Source: Syntrophales bacterium
Lineage (GTDB): Bacteria > Desulfobacterota > Syntrophia > Syntrophales > UBA2210
Assembly: GCA_030655735.1 (NCBI GenBank)
Contig: JAUSPK010000210.1
Span: forward strand, 1-10,778
Length of the DNA: 10,778 nucleotides
Reading direction: 5' to 3'
Made by a program: the position numbers and the translations under genes. Below are positions 1 through 6,240 of the stretch, one piece after another. Below the pieces are notes generated by a model that saw only the letters and a list, made by a program, of their open reading frames with translations, had not been told where the DNA came from and made no database searches. Every line of letters starts with the position of its first letter. Within the stretch, counting starts at the first letter, position 1.

Positions 1-14
1 AAACCACCTATCAT
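1..14 (-). CDS. secY: probable start of SecY, cut after four codons
   Basis: Only 14 bases are visible. An ATG at 14-12 shares its first base with the rplO stop (TGATG) and would encode Met-Ile-Gly-Gly and part of a further codon beginning TT. The transcript has AGAGGT in the last codons of rplO, about 6 nt before this ATG, a well-placed ribosome binding site. In the standard spc operon secY, the channel subunit of the Sec translocase, follows rplO. The identity rests on gene order and start signals, not on protein sequence, and a later start cannot be excluded. Confidence 0.5.
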
Positions 15-454
15 CAAACAACCTCTACCTTGCCGCCCGAAGCCTCTATCTTCTCCCGGGCGCCGCGGCTTATGCCATTCACCTTCACCGTCAGCGGATA
101 GTCTATCGTTCCCTTACCAAGCACCTTGATTGCATCACCAGCGCTCTTCACGACACCGCTTGTCATCAGGGCATCTGCGTCGACGACCGAATCCTTGGGG
201 AATACACCCAGCTGGCCGATATTTACGATAATGACCTCTTTCCGGAATCTATTGTGAAAGCCCCTCTTCGGCAACCTTCTCGAAAGGGGCATCTGTCCCC
301 CCTCGAATCCAGGCCTCACGCCTCCACCTGAGCGGGCGTTTTGTCCCTTATCGCCCCGGCAGGATGTTCCTCCGTGGCCCGAACCATCGCCACGCCCTAC
401 CCGTTTTCTCTTCTTAGTGGCCCCCTCAGCGGGTCTCAATTCATTCAACTTCAT
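14..454 (-). CDS. rplO: 50S ribosomal protein L15
   Basis: L15 is a late-assembly protein that reaches deep into 23S rRNA. The product has 146 residues. The extended basic N-terminal half carries MKLNELRPAEGATKKRKRVG and the glycine-rich signature GRGDGSGHGGTSCRGDKGQN (20-39). The segment VRPGFEGGQMPLSRRLPKRG (46-65) and a globular C-terminal half ending ASGGKVEVV complete the family pattern. The ATG overlaps the rpmD stop by 4 bp and has only a weak ribosome binding site, so it is probably coupled. Its stop shares one base with the likely secY start. Confidence 0.97.
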   Translation of the reverse strand: MKLNELRPAEGATKKRKRVGRGDGSGHGGTSCRGDKGQNARSGGGVRPGFEGGQMPLSRRLPKRGFHNRFRKEVIIVNIGQLGVFPKDSVVDADALMTSGVVKSAGDAIKVLGKGTIDYPLTVKVNGISRGAREKIEASGGKVEVV

Positions 455-642
455 GCGTCCATCTCACATTCTTCCACAGAAACCAGATGGGAAACCTTGT
501 TGACCATGCCCCTAATTTCCGGAGTGTCTTTCAGGTAAACTGTTTTATGCATCTTTCCAAGTCCCATCCCCTGCAACACCTTCCTCTGCGCCCCAGGCCT
601 CCCTATGGAACTCTTTACCAGTTCAATCTTAAGCTGTTTCAC
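451..642 (-). CDS. rpmD: 50S ribosomal protein L30
   Basis: L30 is a small ferredoxin-like-fold protein of the large subunit, dispensable in many bacteria and missing from some lineages. The product has 63 residues. The family pattern is clear: KQLKIELVKSSIGRPGAQRK (2-21), followed by VLQGMGLGKMHKTVYLKDTP (22-41), then EIRGMVNKVSHLVSVEE. The start codon is GTG at 642, with GGAG 8 nt upstream. The stop overlaps the rplO start by 4 bp (ATGA), a classic coupling arrangement. Confidence 0.95.
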   Translation of the reverse strand: MKQLKIELVKSSIGRPGAQRKVLQGMGLGKMHKTVYLKDTPEIRGMVNKVSHLVSVEECEMDA

Positions 643-665
643 AACCTACGCTCCATATACCATCT

Positions 666-1145
666 TTAGATTTCAGAGACATCCTTACCCCGGAGGGCAG
701 CTATCTGTGCAGGGTCCCTCAAGCTCATCAGCCCCGCCATCGTTGCCTTAACAAGGTTATGAGGGTTATGGGAACCAAGACATTTGGTCAATATATTCTG
801 GACTCCCGCTACTTCCAGGATGGCCCTGATGGCTCCACCAGCTATGAGGCCCGTGCCCTTGGAGGCGGGCTTCAGAAGGACCCGACCGGCCCCATAATGA
901 CCTAACACATCGTGGGGGATCGTCCCGTCCGCGATGGATACCTTCACAATGTTCCTCTTAGCCATCTCCATTCCCTTCCTGATAGCTTCTGGAACCTCTT
1001 TGGCTTTTCCCAATCCTATGCCGACAGAGCCGTTCCCGTCTCCAACCGCTACAATGGCACTGAATCGAAACCTCCTGCCACCCTTTACCACCTTGGCAGT
1101 CCTGTTGATCTTTATTACCTTGTCAAGAAGTTCGCGCTCTTCCAT
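666..1145 (-). CDS. rpsE: 30S ribosomal protein S5
   Basis: S5 lies at the mRNA channel and the central pseudoknot of 16S rRNA; it influences fidelity and is a site of spectinomycin resistance. The product has 159 residues: MEERELLDKVIKINRTAKVV, the loop VVKGGRRF (19-26) where spectinomycin mutations occur in other species, then VGIGLGKAKEVPEAIRKGME and GAGRVLLKPASKGTGLIAGG. The loop looks wild type. The frame extends to a TTG at 1166, which has no ribosome binding site; the ATG at 1145 has AAGGA 4 nt upstream (1154-1150) and matches family length, so it is preferred. The gap to rplR is then 25 nt. Confidence 0.96.
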   Translation of the reverse strand: MEERELLDKVIKINRTAKVVKGGRRFRFSAIVAVGDGNGSVGIGLGKAKEVPEAIRKGMEMAKRNIVKVSIADGTIPHDVLGHYGAGRVLLKPASKGTGLIAGGAIRAILEVAGVQNILTKCLGSHNPHNLVKATMAGLMSLRDPAQIAALRGKDVSEI

Positions 1146-1170
1146 GTTTTCCTTATCCAGATCCAAAGAT

Positions 1171-1539
1171 TTATAATTTTACGCCCATTTCCCGTACGCC
1201 TTCTGCAAGGCCCTTAACCCTTCCGTGGTAGAGAAACCTGCCTCGGTCAAAGACGGCTTCCTTGATGTTTTTTGACAACAGGTTCTTTGCCAGCATTTTC
1301 CCGACCTCCCTGGCCGCCTCGATCTTTTTAAGCCCCTTTGAACTTGCCTTGAGCTCATTGTCCAATGTCGATGCCTGAGCAAGGGTCTTTCCCACATCGT
1401 CTGCAATCGCCTGGACGTATATGTATCTGGAACTACGAAAGACCGAAAGGCGCGGGCGTGCCTCGGTACCAAAAATCTTGCTTCGTACCCTCTTTTCTCG
1501 TCTTTCTCGTATCTTTTTCAATCTCTTTATCGATGCCAC
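1171..1539 (-). CDS. rplR: 50S ribosomal protein L18
   Basis: L18 binds 5S rRNA and anchors it, with L5, in the central protuberance. The product has 122 residues with a basic N-terminus (ASIKRLKKIRERREKRVRSK), the conserved RPRLSVFRSSRYIYVQAIAD (28-47), and the C-terminal FDRGRFLYHGRVKGLAEGVR plus EMGVKL. The start codon is GTG at 1539 with GAGGG 6 nt upstream. It lies 21 nt after rplF. Confidence 0.97.
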   Translation of the reverse strand: MASIKRLKKIRERREKRVRSKIFGTEARPRLSVFRSSRYIYVQAIADDVGKTLAQASTLDNELKASSKGLKKIEAAREVGKMLAKNLLSKNIKEAVFDRGRFLYHGRVKGLAEGVREMGVKL

Positions 1540-1560
1540 AGCAATCCCTCTATAATAATT

Positions 1561-2100
1561 TTATGTCCCTGCAGACTTTCCTACCTTCTTCTTCACATAT
1601 TCGCCTGCGTACCTTATTCCCTTCCCCTTATAGGGTTCGGGTTTCTTTAAATCCCGTATCTGAGCCGCAACTCTGCCGACGAGCTCCTTATCTATCCCTG
1701 AAACCAAGAGGTTTACCTGTTTGTCAACCTTGATGGTTATACCCTCAGGCATCGTGTATTCCACAGGATCGGAATAACCGATAAGGAGCTTGAGCACCTT
1801 GCCCTGCACCTCTCCGCGGTACCCGACACCCACTATCTCCAGAGACTTTTCAAACCCCGTGCTCACGCCTGTTACCGTATTTGCGACCAACGTCCTTACA
1901 AGACCATGGAGAGATCTCCCCTTACCGTCATCGGACAGGGTGTTGACTCGGGCAACACTCCCCTCTAGAACAACCTCAACCCCTGCAGGAATCTCCATGG
2001 AGAGAGTTCCCTTGGGACCCTCTACTGTCATTACAGAACCATCCTGTATGATCTTTACGCCATCAGGAATATCTATCGGTTTCTTGCCAATTCTCGACAT
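1561..2100 (-). CDS. rplF: 50S ribosomal protein L6
   Basis: L6 binds near the sarcin-ricin loop and factor-binding region of the large subunit. The product has 179 residues: two related alpha-beta domains, with the start MSRIGKKPIDIPDGVKI, the middle segment GFEKSLEIVGVGYRGEVQGK (82-101), and the C-terminal signature PEPYKGKGIRYAGEYVKKK (154-172). The open frame includes a GTG at 2106, but that lies only 2 nt after GGGAG, while the ATG at 2100 is 8 nt after it and gives the family N-terminus. The 39-nt gap to rpsH shows no notable structure. Confidence 0.97.
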   Translation of the reverse strand: MSRIGKKPIDIPDGVKIIQDGSVMTVEGPKGTLSMEIPAGVEVVLEGSVARVNTLSDDGKGRSLHGLVRTLVANTVTGVSTGFEKSLEIVGVGYRGEVQGKVLKLLIGYSDPVEYTMPEGITIKVDKQVNLLVSGIDKELVGRVAAQIRDLKKPEPYKGKGIRYAGEYVKKKVGKSAGT

Positions 2101-2139
2101 GAACACATCTCCCGCTTCATCTTACCAGCCAAATTATTT

Positions 2140-2544
2140 TCACCATACATTACAGAGAATTTCACCGCCCACGTTCAACGCCCGTGCCTGTTTATCGGCC
2201 ATAATTCCCTTGGGGGTCGAAAGGATAGCTACCCCATAGCCATTCAAAACCTCTGGGATATCCGTACTGCCGGCATACACCCTCCTGCTCGGTTTGCTCA
2301 CCCTCTGTATATCGGTGATCGCACTTTCTTTTACAGCCGAATATCGCAGATGTATCCGCAACATGCCATGCGGATTCTGGTCACCTTTTCTGACATCAAA
2401 CCCGTTTATATACCCCGCGTCTTTTAACACCTTCGCCAGACTCAGATTCACCTTCGACAGAGATACGTCCGCATTCTTAAACTTCATACGATTCGCATTT
2501 CTGATCCTTGTCAGCATGTCGGCAATGGGATCGGTCATCCCCAT
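2140..2544 (-). CDS. rpsH: 30S ribosomal protein S8
   Basis: S8 is a primary binder of the 16S rRNA central domain; in E. coli it also represses the spc operon by binding its mRNA near rplE. The product has 134 residues, opening MGMTDPIADMLTRIRNANRM. The C-terminal domain carries RVSKPSRRVYAG (81-92) and GVAILSTPKGIMADKQARAL (104-123) and ends GGEILCNVW, all typical. Start: AAGGAG sits 7 nt before the ATG at 2544; an in-frame ATG at 2538 (MTDPIADM, 13 nt away) would shorten it by two residues. No S8-type operator was identified with confidence here. Confidence 0.97.
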   Translation of the reverse strand: MGMTDPIADMLTRIRNANRMKFKNADVSLSKVNLSLAKVLKDAGYINGFDVRKGDQNPHGMLRIHLRYSAVKESAITDIQRVSKPSRRVYAGSTDIPEVLNGYGVAILSTPKGIMADKQARALNVGGEILCNVW

Positions 2545-2556
2545 CGTGGTTCTCCT

Positions 2557-2742
2557 TTACCAGCTTGATTTTATAACGCCCGGGACCTCTCCGTTAAGAG
2601 AACGCTTCCTCAGGCATATCCTGCACATATCAAATTTCCTATAGTAAGCGCGAGGCCTTCCGCATAACGGGCACCTATTGTAACCCTGAACGGAGAATTT
2701 CTTCTTCGCCTTGGCTTTTGCTATCAAGGATTTCTTTGCCAC
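2557..2742 (-). CDS. rpsN: 30S ribosomal protein S14, zinc-binding type
   Basis: S14 is a late-assembling 30S head protein. This is the short zinc form, 61 residues with four cysteines Cys24, Cys27, Cys40 and Cys43 (C-x2-C-x12-C-x2-C) in NRCPLCGRPRAYYRKFDMCR. The long cysteine-free form (about 100 residues, as in E. coli) is not present in this operon; whether a second copy exists elsewhere is unknown. It ends LNGEVPGVIKSSW, as in the family. The start is taken as GTG at 2742 on ribosome-binding-site spacing and length; ATG at 2748 would add two residues. The stop is followed directly by the rpsH ribosome binding site. Confidence 0.95.
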   Translation of the reverse strand: MAKKSLIAKAKAKKKFSVQGYNRCPLCGRPRAYYRKFDMCRICLRKRSLNGEVPGVIKSSW

Positions 2743-2749
2743 ACCCATT

Positions 2750-2755
2750 CCTCCT
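2750..2755 (-). promoter_or_regulatory. Shine-Dalgarno site deciding the rpsN start
   Basis: The transcript reads AGGAGG and overlaps the rplE stop codon. It is 1 nt before an ATG at 2748 but 7 nt before an in-frame GTG at 2742. The GTG gives the family N-terminus AKKSLIAKA and the usual 61-residue length, so it is the likelier start. Confidence 0.7.
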
Positions 2756-3293
2756 AATTACGAAACGGTACACCCATTAATTTCAAAAGGCGTCGTGCCT
2801 CGTCGTCTGTCTTCGCCGTCGTGACAATCGTTATATTCAAGCCCTTAACCTTGTCGATCTTGTCATAATCGACCTCAGGAAAGATATAATGTTCGTTGAG
2901 CCCCATAGTGAAATTTCCCCTGCCATCGAATGATTTTGGTGAAATCCCCCTGAAGTCTCTGATTCTCGGTATGGCAACATTGACAAGCCTGTCGAGGAAC
3001 TCATACATCTTCTCCCGCCTCAAGGTCACCATACACCCTATCGGCATGCCTTCACGGAGTTTAAAGGTGGCAATCGATTTACGGGCCTTGGTAATAACAG
3101 GTCTCTGTCCCACGATCATACCAAGTTCTGAAACGGCATTATCAAGTATCTTGATATTCTGTATCGCTTCACCCAGGCCCATGTTGACCACGATCTTTTC
3201 AATGCGTGGAACCTGCATGGAGTTTTTATATCCAAGTTCCTTGATAAGGGCAGGAGTTACTTCTTCTATATAATATTTCTTTAATCTAGCCAT
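2754..3293 (-). CDS. rplE: 50S ribosomal protein L5
   Basis: L5 binds 5S rRNA in the central protuberance and contacts P-site tRNA. The product has the standard 179 residues. Visible marks are the N-terminal MARLKKYYIEEVTPALIKEL, VPRIEKIVVNMGLGEA (28-43), the segment GQRPVITKARKSIATFKLRE (62-81), and RIRDFRGISPKSFDGRGNFT followed by MGLNEHYIFPEV. It ends DDEARRLLKLMGVPFRN, as most bacterial L5 do. The ATG has AGGAAG 4 nt upstream. Its TAG stop overlaps the ribosome binding site of rpsN. Confidence 0.98.
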   Translation of the reverse strand: MARLKKYYIEEVTPALIKELGYKNSMQVPRIEKIVVNMGLGEAIQNIKILDNAVSELGMIVGQRPVITKARKSIATFKLREGMPIGCMVTLRREKMYEFLDRLVNVAIPRIRDFRGISPKSFDGRGNFTMGLNEHYIFPEVDYDKIDKVKGLNITIVTTAKTDDEARRLLKLMGVPFRN

Positions 3294-3301
3294 CGGTCTT
3301 C

Positions 3302-3613
3302 CTATTCATCCAGCAGCTCTTGGCATTTTTTGCAGACTCGCACCTTCTTGCCATCCTCCAGCACCTTGTGCCCTACCCTTACACCGGTATTACATTTACT
3401 GCACACAAGCATAACATTGGATACCTGTAGGGGGGCCTCTTTTTCCACTATCCCACCCTTTCCGGTTGCGTCAGGCCTCTGATGCTTTTTCACCAGGTTC
3501 ACCTTCTCGATCAGAATACGGCCTTTTTCCTTGGTGACACCCAGCACCTTGCCGGTCTTCCCCTTCTCTCTACCGGCGATTACCTTCACCGTATCGTTCT
3601 TCTTTATGTGCAT
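3302..3613 (-). CDS. rplX: 50S ribosomal protein L24 with four-cysteine ribbon
   Basis: L24 initiates large-subunit assembly by binding domain I of 23S rRNA. The product has 103 residues: an N-terminal KOW domain (HIKKNDTVKVIAGREKGKTG, 2-21), the segment NLVKKHQRP (39-47), and a C-terminal part with two CxxC pairs, Cys71/Cys74 and Cys94/Cys97, flanking GVRVGHKVLEDGKKVRV. This is the form expected to bind zinc; E. coli L24 lacks these cysteines. Start: the in-frame TTG at 3628 lies within the GGAG ribosome binding site itself, so the ATG at 3613 (MHIKKND, GGAG 9 nt upstream) is preferred. It lies 39 nt after rplN and 8 nt before rplE. Confidence 0.96.
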   Translation of the reverse strand: MHIKKNDTVKVIAGREKGKTGKVLGVTKEKGRILIEKVNLVKKHQRPDATGKGGIVEKEAPLQVSNVMLVCSKCNTGVRVGHKVLEDGKKVRVCKKCQELLDE

Positions 3614-3652
3614 TCGATGGATCTCCAATAGCGTAAAACTTTCAATCTTTTT

Positions 3653-4021
3653 TTATATGACTTCCGGAGCGAGAGAAACTATCTTCATAAACTGTTTCGC
3701 CCGCAGTTCCCTTGCAACAGGTCCGAATATTCGCGTTCCGAGCGGTTCAAGCTGATCATTGATCAGGACGGCAGAGTTTTCGTCAAACTTGAGATACGAG
3801 CCGTCATTCCGGCCGATCTCCCTCCGCGTTCTCACAACAACCGCCTTATGGACATCCCCCTTCTTCACCTTCGAGTTGGGAATCGCCTCCTTGACGGACA
3901 CGACGATGACATCCCCCACACGGGCGTATCTCCTCCGAGAACCACCAAGAACCTTTATACAACAGACCTTTTTGGCCCCAGAATTATCAGCTACCTTCAA
4001 GAAGGTTTGCATCTGTATCAT
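3653..4021 (-). CDS. rplN: 50S ribosomal protein L14
   Basis: L14 sits at the subunit interface, forms bridges to 16S rRNA and pairs with L19. The product has the usual 122 residues and starts MIQMQTFLKVADNSGAKKV. Family marks are the basic segment GGSRRRYARVGDVIVVSVKE (27-46), KKGDVHKAVVVRTRRE, and the ending RELRAKQFMKIVSLAPEVI. Adjacent Cys20 and Cys21 follow AKKV. The ATG has GAGG 8 nt upstream. This is the first gene of the classical spc set. Confidence 0.98.
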   Translation of the reverse strand: MIQMQTFLKVADNSGAKKVCCIKVLGGSRRRYARVGDVIVVSVKEAIPNSKVKKGDVHKAVVVRTRREIGRNDGSYLKFDENSAVLINDQLEPLGTRIFGPVARELRAKQFMKIVSLAPEVI

Positions 4022-4048
4022 AACAAAAACCTCGTCACTATGACCCCG

Positions 4049-4309
4049 TTATTTCGCCTTCTCCAGTATCTCGCACACTCTCCATCGCTTTTCCTTGCTG
4101 AAGGGGCGTGACTCGACAATCACTACCTTATCTCCCAGGCCACAACTGTTCTCTTTATCGTGGGCCTTATATTTTACATGTCTTTTGATGTACTTATGAA
4201 ATTTGGGATGTTTGACGAGCCGTTTTGTCAGAACAACCACCGTCTTGTCCATCTTGTCGCTGACCACCATCCCCTGTATCGTTCTCTTTTTACCCCTGGT
4301 ATCATCCAT
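4049..4309 (-). CDS. rpsQ: 30S ribosomal protein S17
   Basis: S17 is a primary 16S rRNA-binding protein with an OB fold, needed early in 30S assembly. The product has 86 residues. The family core RTIQGMVVSDKMDKTVVVLT (9-28) is followed by HPKFHKYIKR and KYKAHDKE (47-54), then GLGDKVVIVESRPFSKEKRW (57-76), the typical C-terminal strand pair. It is the last gene of the classical S10 set. rpmC ends one base before its ATG, so the ribosome binding site (GGAGAG) lies inside rpmC. A 27-nt gap leads to rplN with no visible terminator, so the S10 and spc groups look continuous here. Confidence 0.96.
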   Translation of the reverse strand: MDDTRGKKRTIQGMVVSDKMDKTVVVLTKRLVKHPKFHKYIKRHVKYKAHDKENSCGLGDKVVIVESRPFSKEKRWRVCEILEKAK

Positions 4310-4310
4310 A

Positions 4311-4505
4311 CTAACTCAGCTCTCCTCTTTCCCTGAGAACGGTCTTTACGCGGGCGACATCCCTCTTCACCTTCTTGATCACGGAAGAAGCCTCCAGTTG
4401 CCCGGTCGCAAACCTGATACGAAGCCTGAAGAGCTCCTCGATAAAGCTCTTCTCCTTCTCTTTCAGCTCATCCCCGCCAAGATCTCTGATTTCCTTAATT
4501 TTCAT
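4311..4505 (-). CDS. rpmC: 50S ribosomal protein L29
   Basis: L29 is a small two-helix protein near the tunnel exit, next to L23. The product has 64 residues: MKIKEIRDLGGDEL, a first long helix rich in Lys and Glu, the conserved LRIRFATGQLE segment (28-38) at the turn, and the second helix with VKRDVARVKTVLRER. The open frame continues upstream to 4538, but the L29 family start and a good ribosome binding site (AGGGAG, 7 nt away) place the ATG at 4505. It begins inside the last codons of rplP, an 11-bp overlap. The stop is one base before rpsQ. Confidence 0.95.
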   Translation of the reverse strand: MKIKEIRDLGGDELKEKEKSFIEELFRLRIRFATGQLEASSVIKKVKRDVARVKTVLRERGELS

Positions 4506-4917
4506 CAAATATCTCCCTGGTAAGGACCTTCGTCGCAATGGGAAGCTTGTGCGATGCCAGTCTCAATGCCTCACGGGCAACATCTTCCGTAACACCCTCC
4601 ATCTCGTAGAGAACCGTGCCCTTCTTGACTACGGCAACCCACTCTTCAGGAGATCCCTTCCCCTTTCCCATACGAGTCTCTGCCGGCTTCTTGGTGATCG
4701 ACTTGTGGGGGAAGATGCGTATCCATATCTTGCCGCCACGTTTCACGTGACGAGTTATCGCGATACGTGCCGATTCGATCTGCCTTGCTGTTATCCAGCC
4801 GCTTTCCAGTGCCTGGAGCCCGTATTCACCGAAAGCCACCGTGATCCCTTTATGGGCCGCGCCCTTTATGCGACCCTTCTGGATCTTCCTGTATTTTACC
4901 CTTTTTGGTGCTAACAT
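4495..4917 (-). CDS. rplP: 50S ribosomal protein L16
   Basis: L16 organises the A-site architecture of the large subunit and is a late assembly protein. The product has 140 residues, beginning MLAPKRVKYRKIQKGRIKG. The central segment ITARQIESARIAITRHVKRG (42-61) and KIWIRIFPHKSITKKPAETR (63-82) with RMGKGKG are typical. Arg82 aligns with Arg81 of E. coli, the residue hydroxylated by YcfD in that species. The frame extends upstream to 4974, but that stretch overlaps the end of rpsC and is not L16-like, whereas ATG 4917 has AGGG 5 nt upstream. The last 11 bp overlap the start of rpmC. Confidence 0.97.
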   Translation of the reverse strand: MLAPKRVKYRKIQKGRIKGAAHKGITVAFGEYGLQALESGWITARQIESARIAITRHVKRGGKIWIRIFPHKSITKKPAETRMGKGKGSPEEWVAVVKKGTVLYEMEGVTEDVAREALRLASHKLPIATKVLTREIFDEN

Positions 4918-4924
4918 AATAACC

Positions 4925-5581
4925 CTATCCCTGCGAGTCCTGAGTATTTTTCTTGTCCGGCAGGATCTCGCCATTAAAGATCAGGACCTTGACGCCTATG
5001 ATCCCGTAGGTCGTCTTGGCCTCGGCAAACCCATAATCGATATCAGCCCGTAACGTGTGGAGAGGAACCCTGCCCTCTCGGTACCACTCTCTTCGAGCCA
5101 TCTCCGCCCCGCCCAATCTTCCTGAACACGCAACCCTGATGCCTTGAACACCAAACTTGAGAGCCGTTTGTACGCTTCTTTTCATGGCCCTTCTAAAAGC
5201 CACCCTCCGTACAAGCTGCAGGGCAATATTTTCTGCTACGAGCTGGGCATCCGTCTCTGGTTTACGTACCTCCAGTATATTGATGATGATCTCTCCCGTC
5301 ATGATCTTTTCGAGATCTTTCTTTATCTTCTCTATCTCGGTCCCTTTTCTCCCGATGATAATTCCCGGCCGCGCTGTAAATATATTAATCTTCGCCTTAT
5401 CAGAAGCCCTTTCGATCTCTATCCTGGATATGCCGGCATGGAAAAACTTATCCTTGAGATGTTTTCTGACCCTTATATCTTCATGGAGTAGCTCACTGTA
5501 GTTTCGCTCAGCGAACCATCTCGAGCTCCAAGTCTTATTAATGCCCAACCTGAACCCGATGGGATTTACCTTTTGTCCCAA
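4925..5581 (-). CDS. rpsC: 30S ribosomal protein S3
   Basis: S3 lies at the mRNA entry channel of the 30S subunit and, with S4 and S5, contributes to mRNA helicase activity. The product has 218 residues. It opens MGQKVNPIGFRLGINKTWSS (TTG start), has a type II KH domain with the loop GRKG (77-80) in ARPGIIIGRKGTEIEKI, and has the conserved C-terminal domain with SGRLGGAEMARREWYREGRV (153-172). Arg130, Arg131 and Lys134 correspond to the E. coli helicase residues Arg131, Arg132 and Lys135. The C-terminal tail after GEILPDK is short and polar. rplP starts 7 nt downstream. Confidence 0.97.
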   Translation of the reverse strand: MGQKVNPIGFRLGINKTWSSRWFAERNYSELLHEDIRVRKHLKDKFFHAGISRIEIERASDKAKINIFTARPGIIIGRKGTEIEKIKKDLEKIMTGEIIINILEVRKPETDAQLVAENIALQLVRRVAFRRAMKRSVQTALKFGVQGIRVACSGRLGGAEMARREWYREGRVPLHTLRADIDYGFAEAKTTYGIIGVKVLIFNGEILPDKKNTQDSQG

Positions 5582-5585
5582 ACCT

Positions 5586-5593
5586 TCACCTCC
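5586..5593 (-). promoter_or_regulatory. Shine-Dalgarno site deciding the TTG start of rpsC
   Basis: The transcript reads GGAGGTGA, an exact 8-nt complement to the 16S rRNA 3' end. It lies 4 nt before a TTG at 5581 that begins the canonical S3 N-terminus GQKVNPIGFRLG. No ATG or GTG is present at that position, so the TTG start is well supported. Confidence 0.8.
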
Positions 5594-5600
5594 CTAGAGA

Positions 5601-5933
5601 TTACGCTTCATCAAGTATAACTGTTATATGACTTGTTCTTTTTCGTATGGACGCCGCTTTTCCCTGTGCCCGCGCCCTCCACCTCTTCAGCGAAGGGCCC
5701 TGATCCACAAATATCTCTCGTACGTAAAGGATATTCTCATCTATATTGGGATTCTGGGCTGCGTTAGCCATAGCGGACTTGAGCACCTTCCTGACGATGC
5801 CTGCGGCCTTCTTATCGGTAAAGCCGAGCTTCGTGTCCGCATCTTCAACCTTTTTCCCTCGGATCAGATCGACCACCAACCGTGCCTTCTGGGGCGATAT
5901 CCGAACATGTTTCAAAACTGCTTTTGCTTCCAT
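5601..5933 (-). CDS. rplV: 50S ribosomal protein L22
   Basis: L22 contacts all six 23S rRNA domains; its beta-hairpin lines the exit tunnel at the constriction. The product has 110 residues and begins MEAKAVLKHVRISPQKARLV, the standard L22 opening. The C-terminal part SLKRWRARAQGKAASIRKRT (81-100) is the tunnel hairpin, followed by SHITVIL. The ATG at 5933 has no clear Shine-Dalgarno site; only a GTGGGG stretch lies upstream, so translation may depend on traffic from rpsS, 19 nt away. Confidence 0.97.
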   Translation of the reverse strand: MEAKAVLKHVRISPQKARLVVDLIRGKKVEDADTKLGFTDKKAAGIVRKVLKSAMANAAQNPNIDENILYVREIFVDQGPSLKRWRARAQGKAASIRKRTSHITVILDEA

Positions 5934-5952
5934 TTGTCACAAAACCCCACGG

Positions 5953-6237
5953 CTATCTCTTTTTCAGCCTTGTTTTCCTGTCGCCCGCATGACTGTAAAA
6001 GGTCCTCGTTGGCGCAAATTCACCCAGTTTGTGTCCAACCATGTCCTCAGTCACATATACGGGGATAAACTTTTTCCCATTATGTACCGCGAACGTATGG
6101 CCTACGAGCTCGGGAGCAACCATGGAACGGCGGGACCATGTCTTTATCACCGCCCTGCCCCCTGCAGCCTCCGCCGATCGGACCTTCTTCAGAAGTTTCT
6201 CATTGATATAAGGGCCTTTTTTTATTGAACGCGCCAC
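5953..6237 (-). CDS. rpsS: 30S ribosomal protein S19
   Basis: S19 forms a complex with S13 in the 30S head near the A-site tRNA and takes part in intersubunit bridges. The product has 94 residues, against the usual 92-93, beginning VARSIKKGPYINEKL (GTG read as Met). It contains TWSRRSMVAPELVGHTFAVH (33-52) and ends GEFAPTRTFYSHAGDRKTRL plus KKR. The start codon is GTG at 6237 with GAGGG 6 nt upstream; the stop of rplB is only 3 nt before it. The IKK codons contain a run of seven A, a consequence of this conserved motif. Confidence 0.97.
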   Translation of the reverse strand: MARSIKKGPYINEKLLKKVRSAEAAGGRAVIKTWSRRSMVAPELVGHTFAVHNGKKFIPVYVTEDMVGHKLGEFAPTRTFYSHAGDRKTRLKKR

Positions 6238-6240
6238 CTT

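Noticed and set aside
1179..1472. A 97-codon minus-strand frame inside rplR
   Set aside because: It is an alternative frame nested in the intact L18 gene, with no family resemblance.
4022..4048. Possible S10/spc operon boundary between rpsQ and rplN
   Set aside because: The 27-nt gap holds only the rplN ribosome binding site and a 4-bp repeat; no terminator or promoter is recognisable.
6219..6226. Run of seven A in the rpsS codons for IKK, formally a slippery heptamer
   Set aside because: It follows from the conserved IKKGP motif. No frameshift product or downstream structure is suggested, and the zero frame encodes a full S19.
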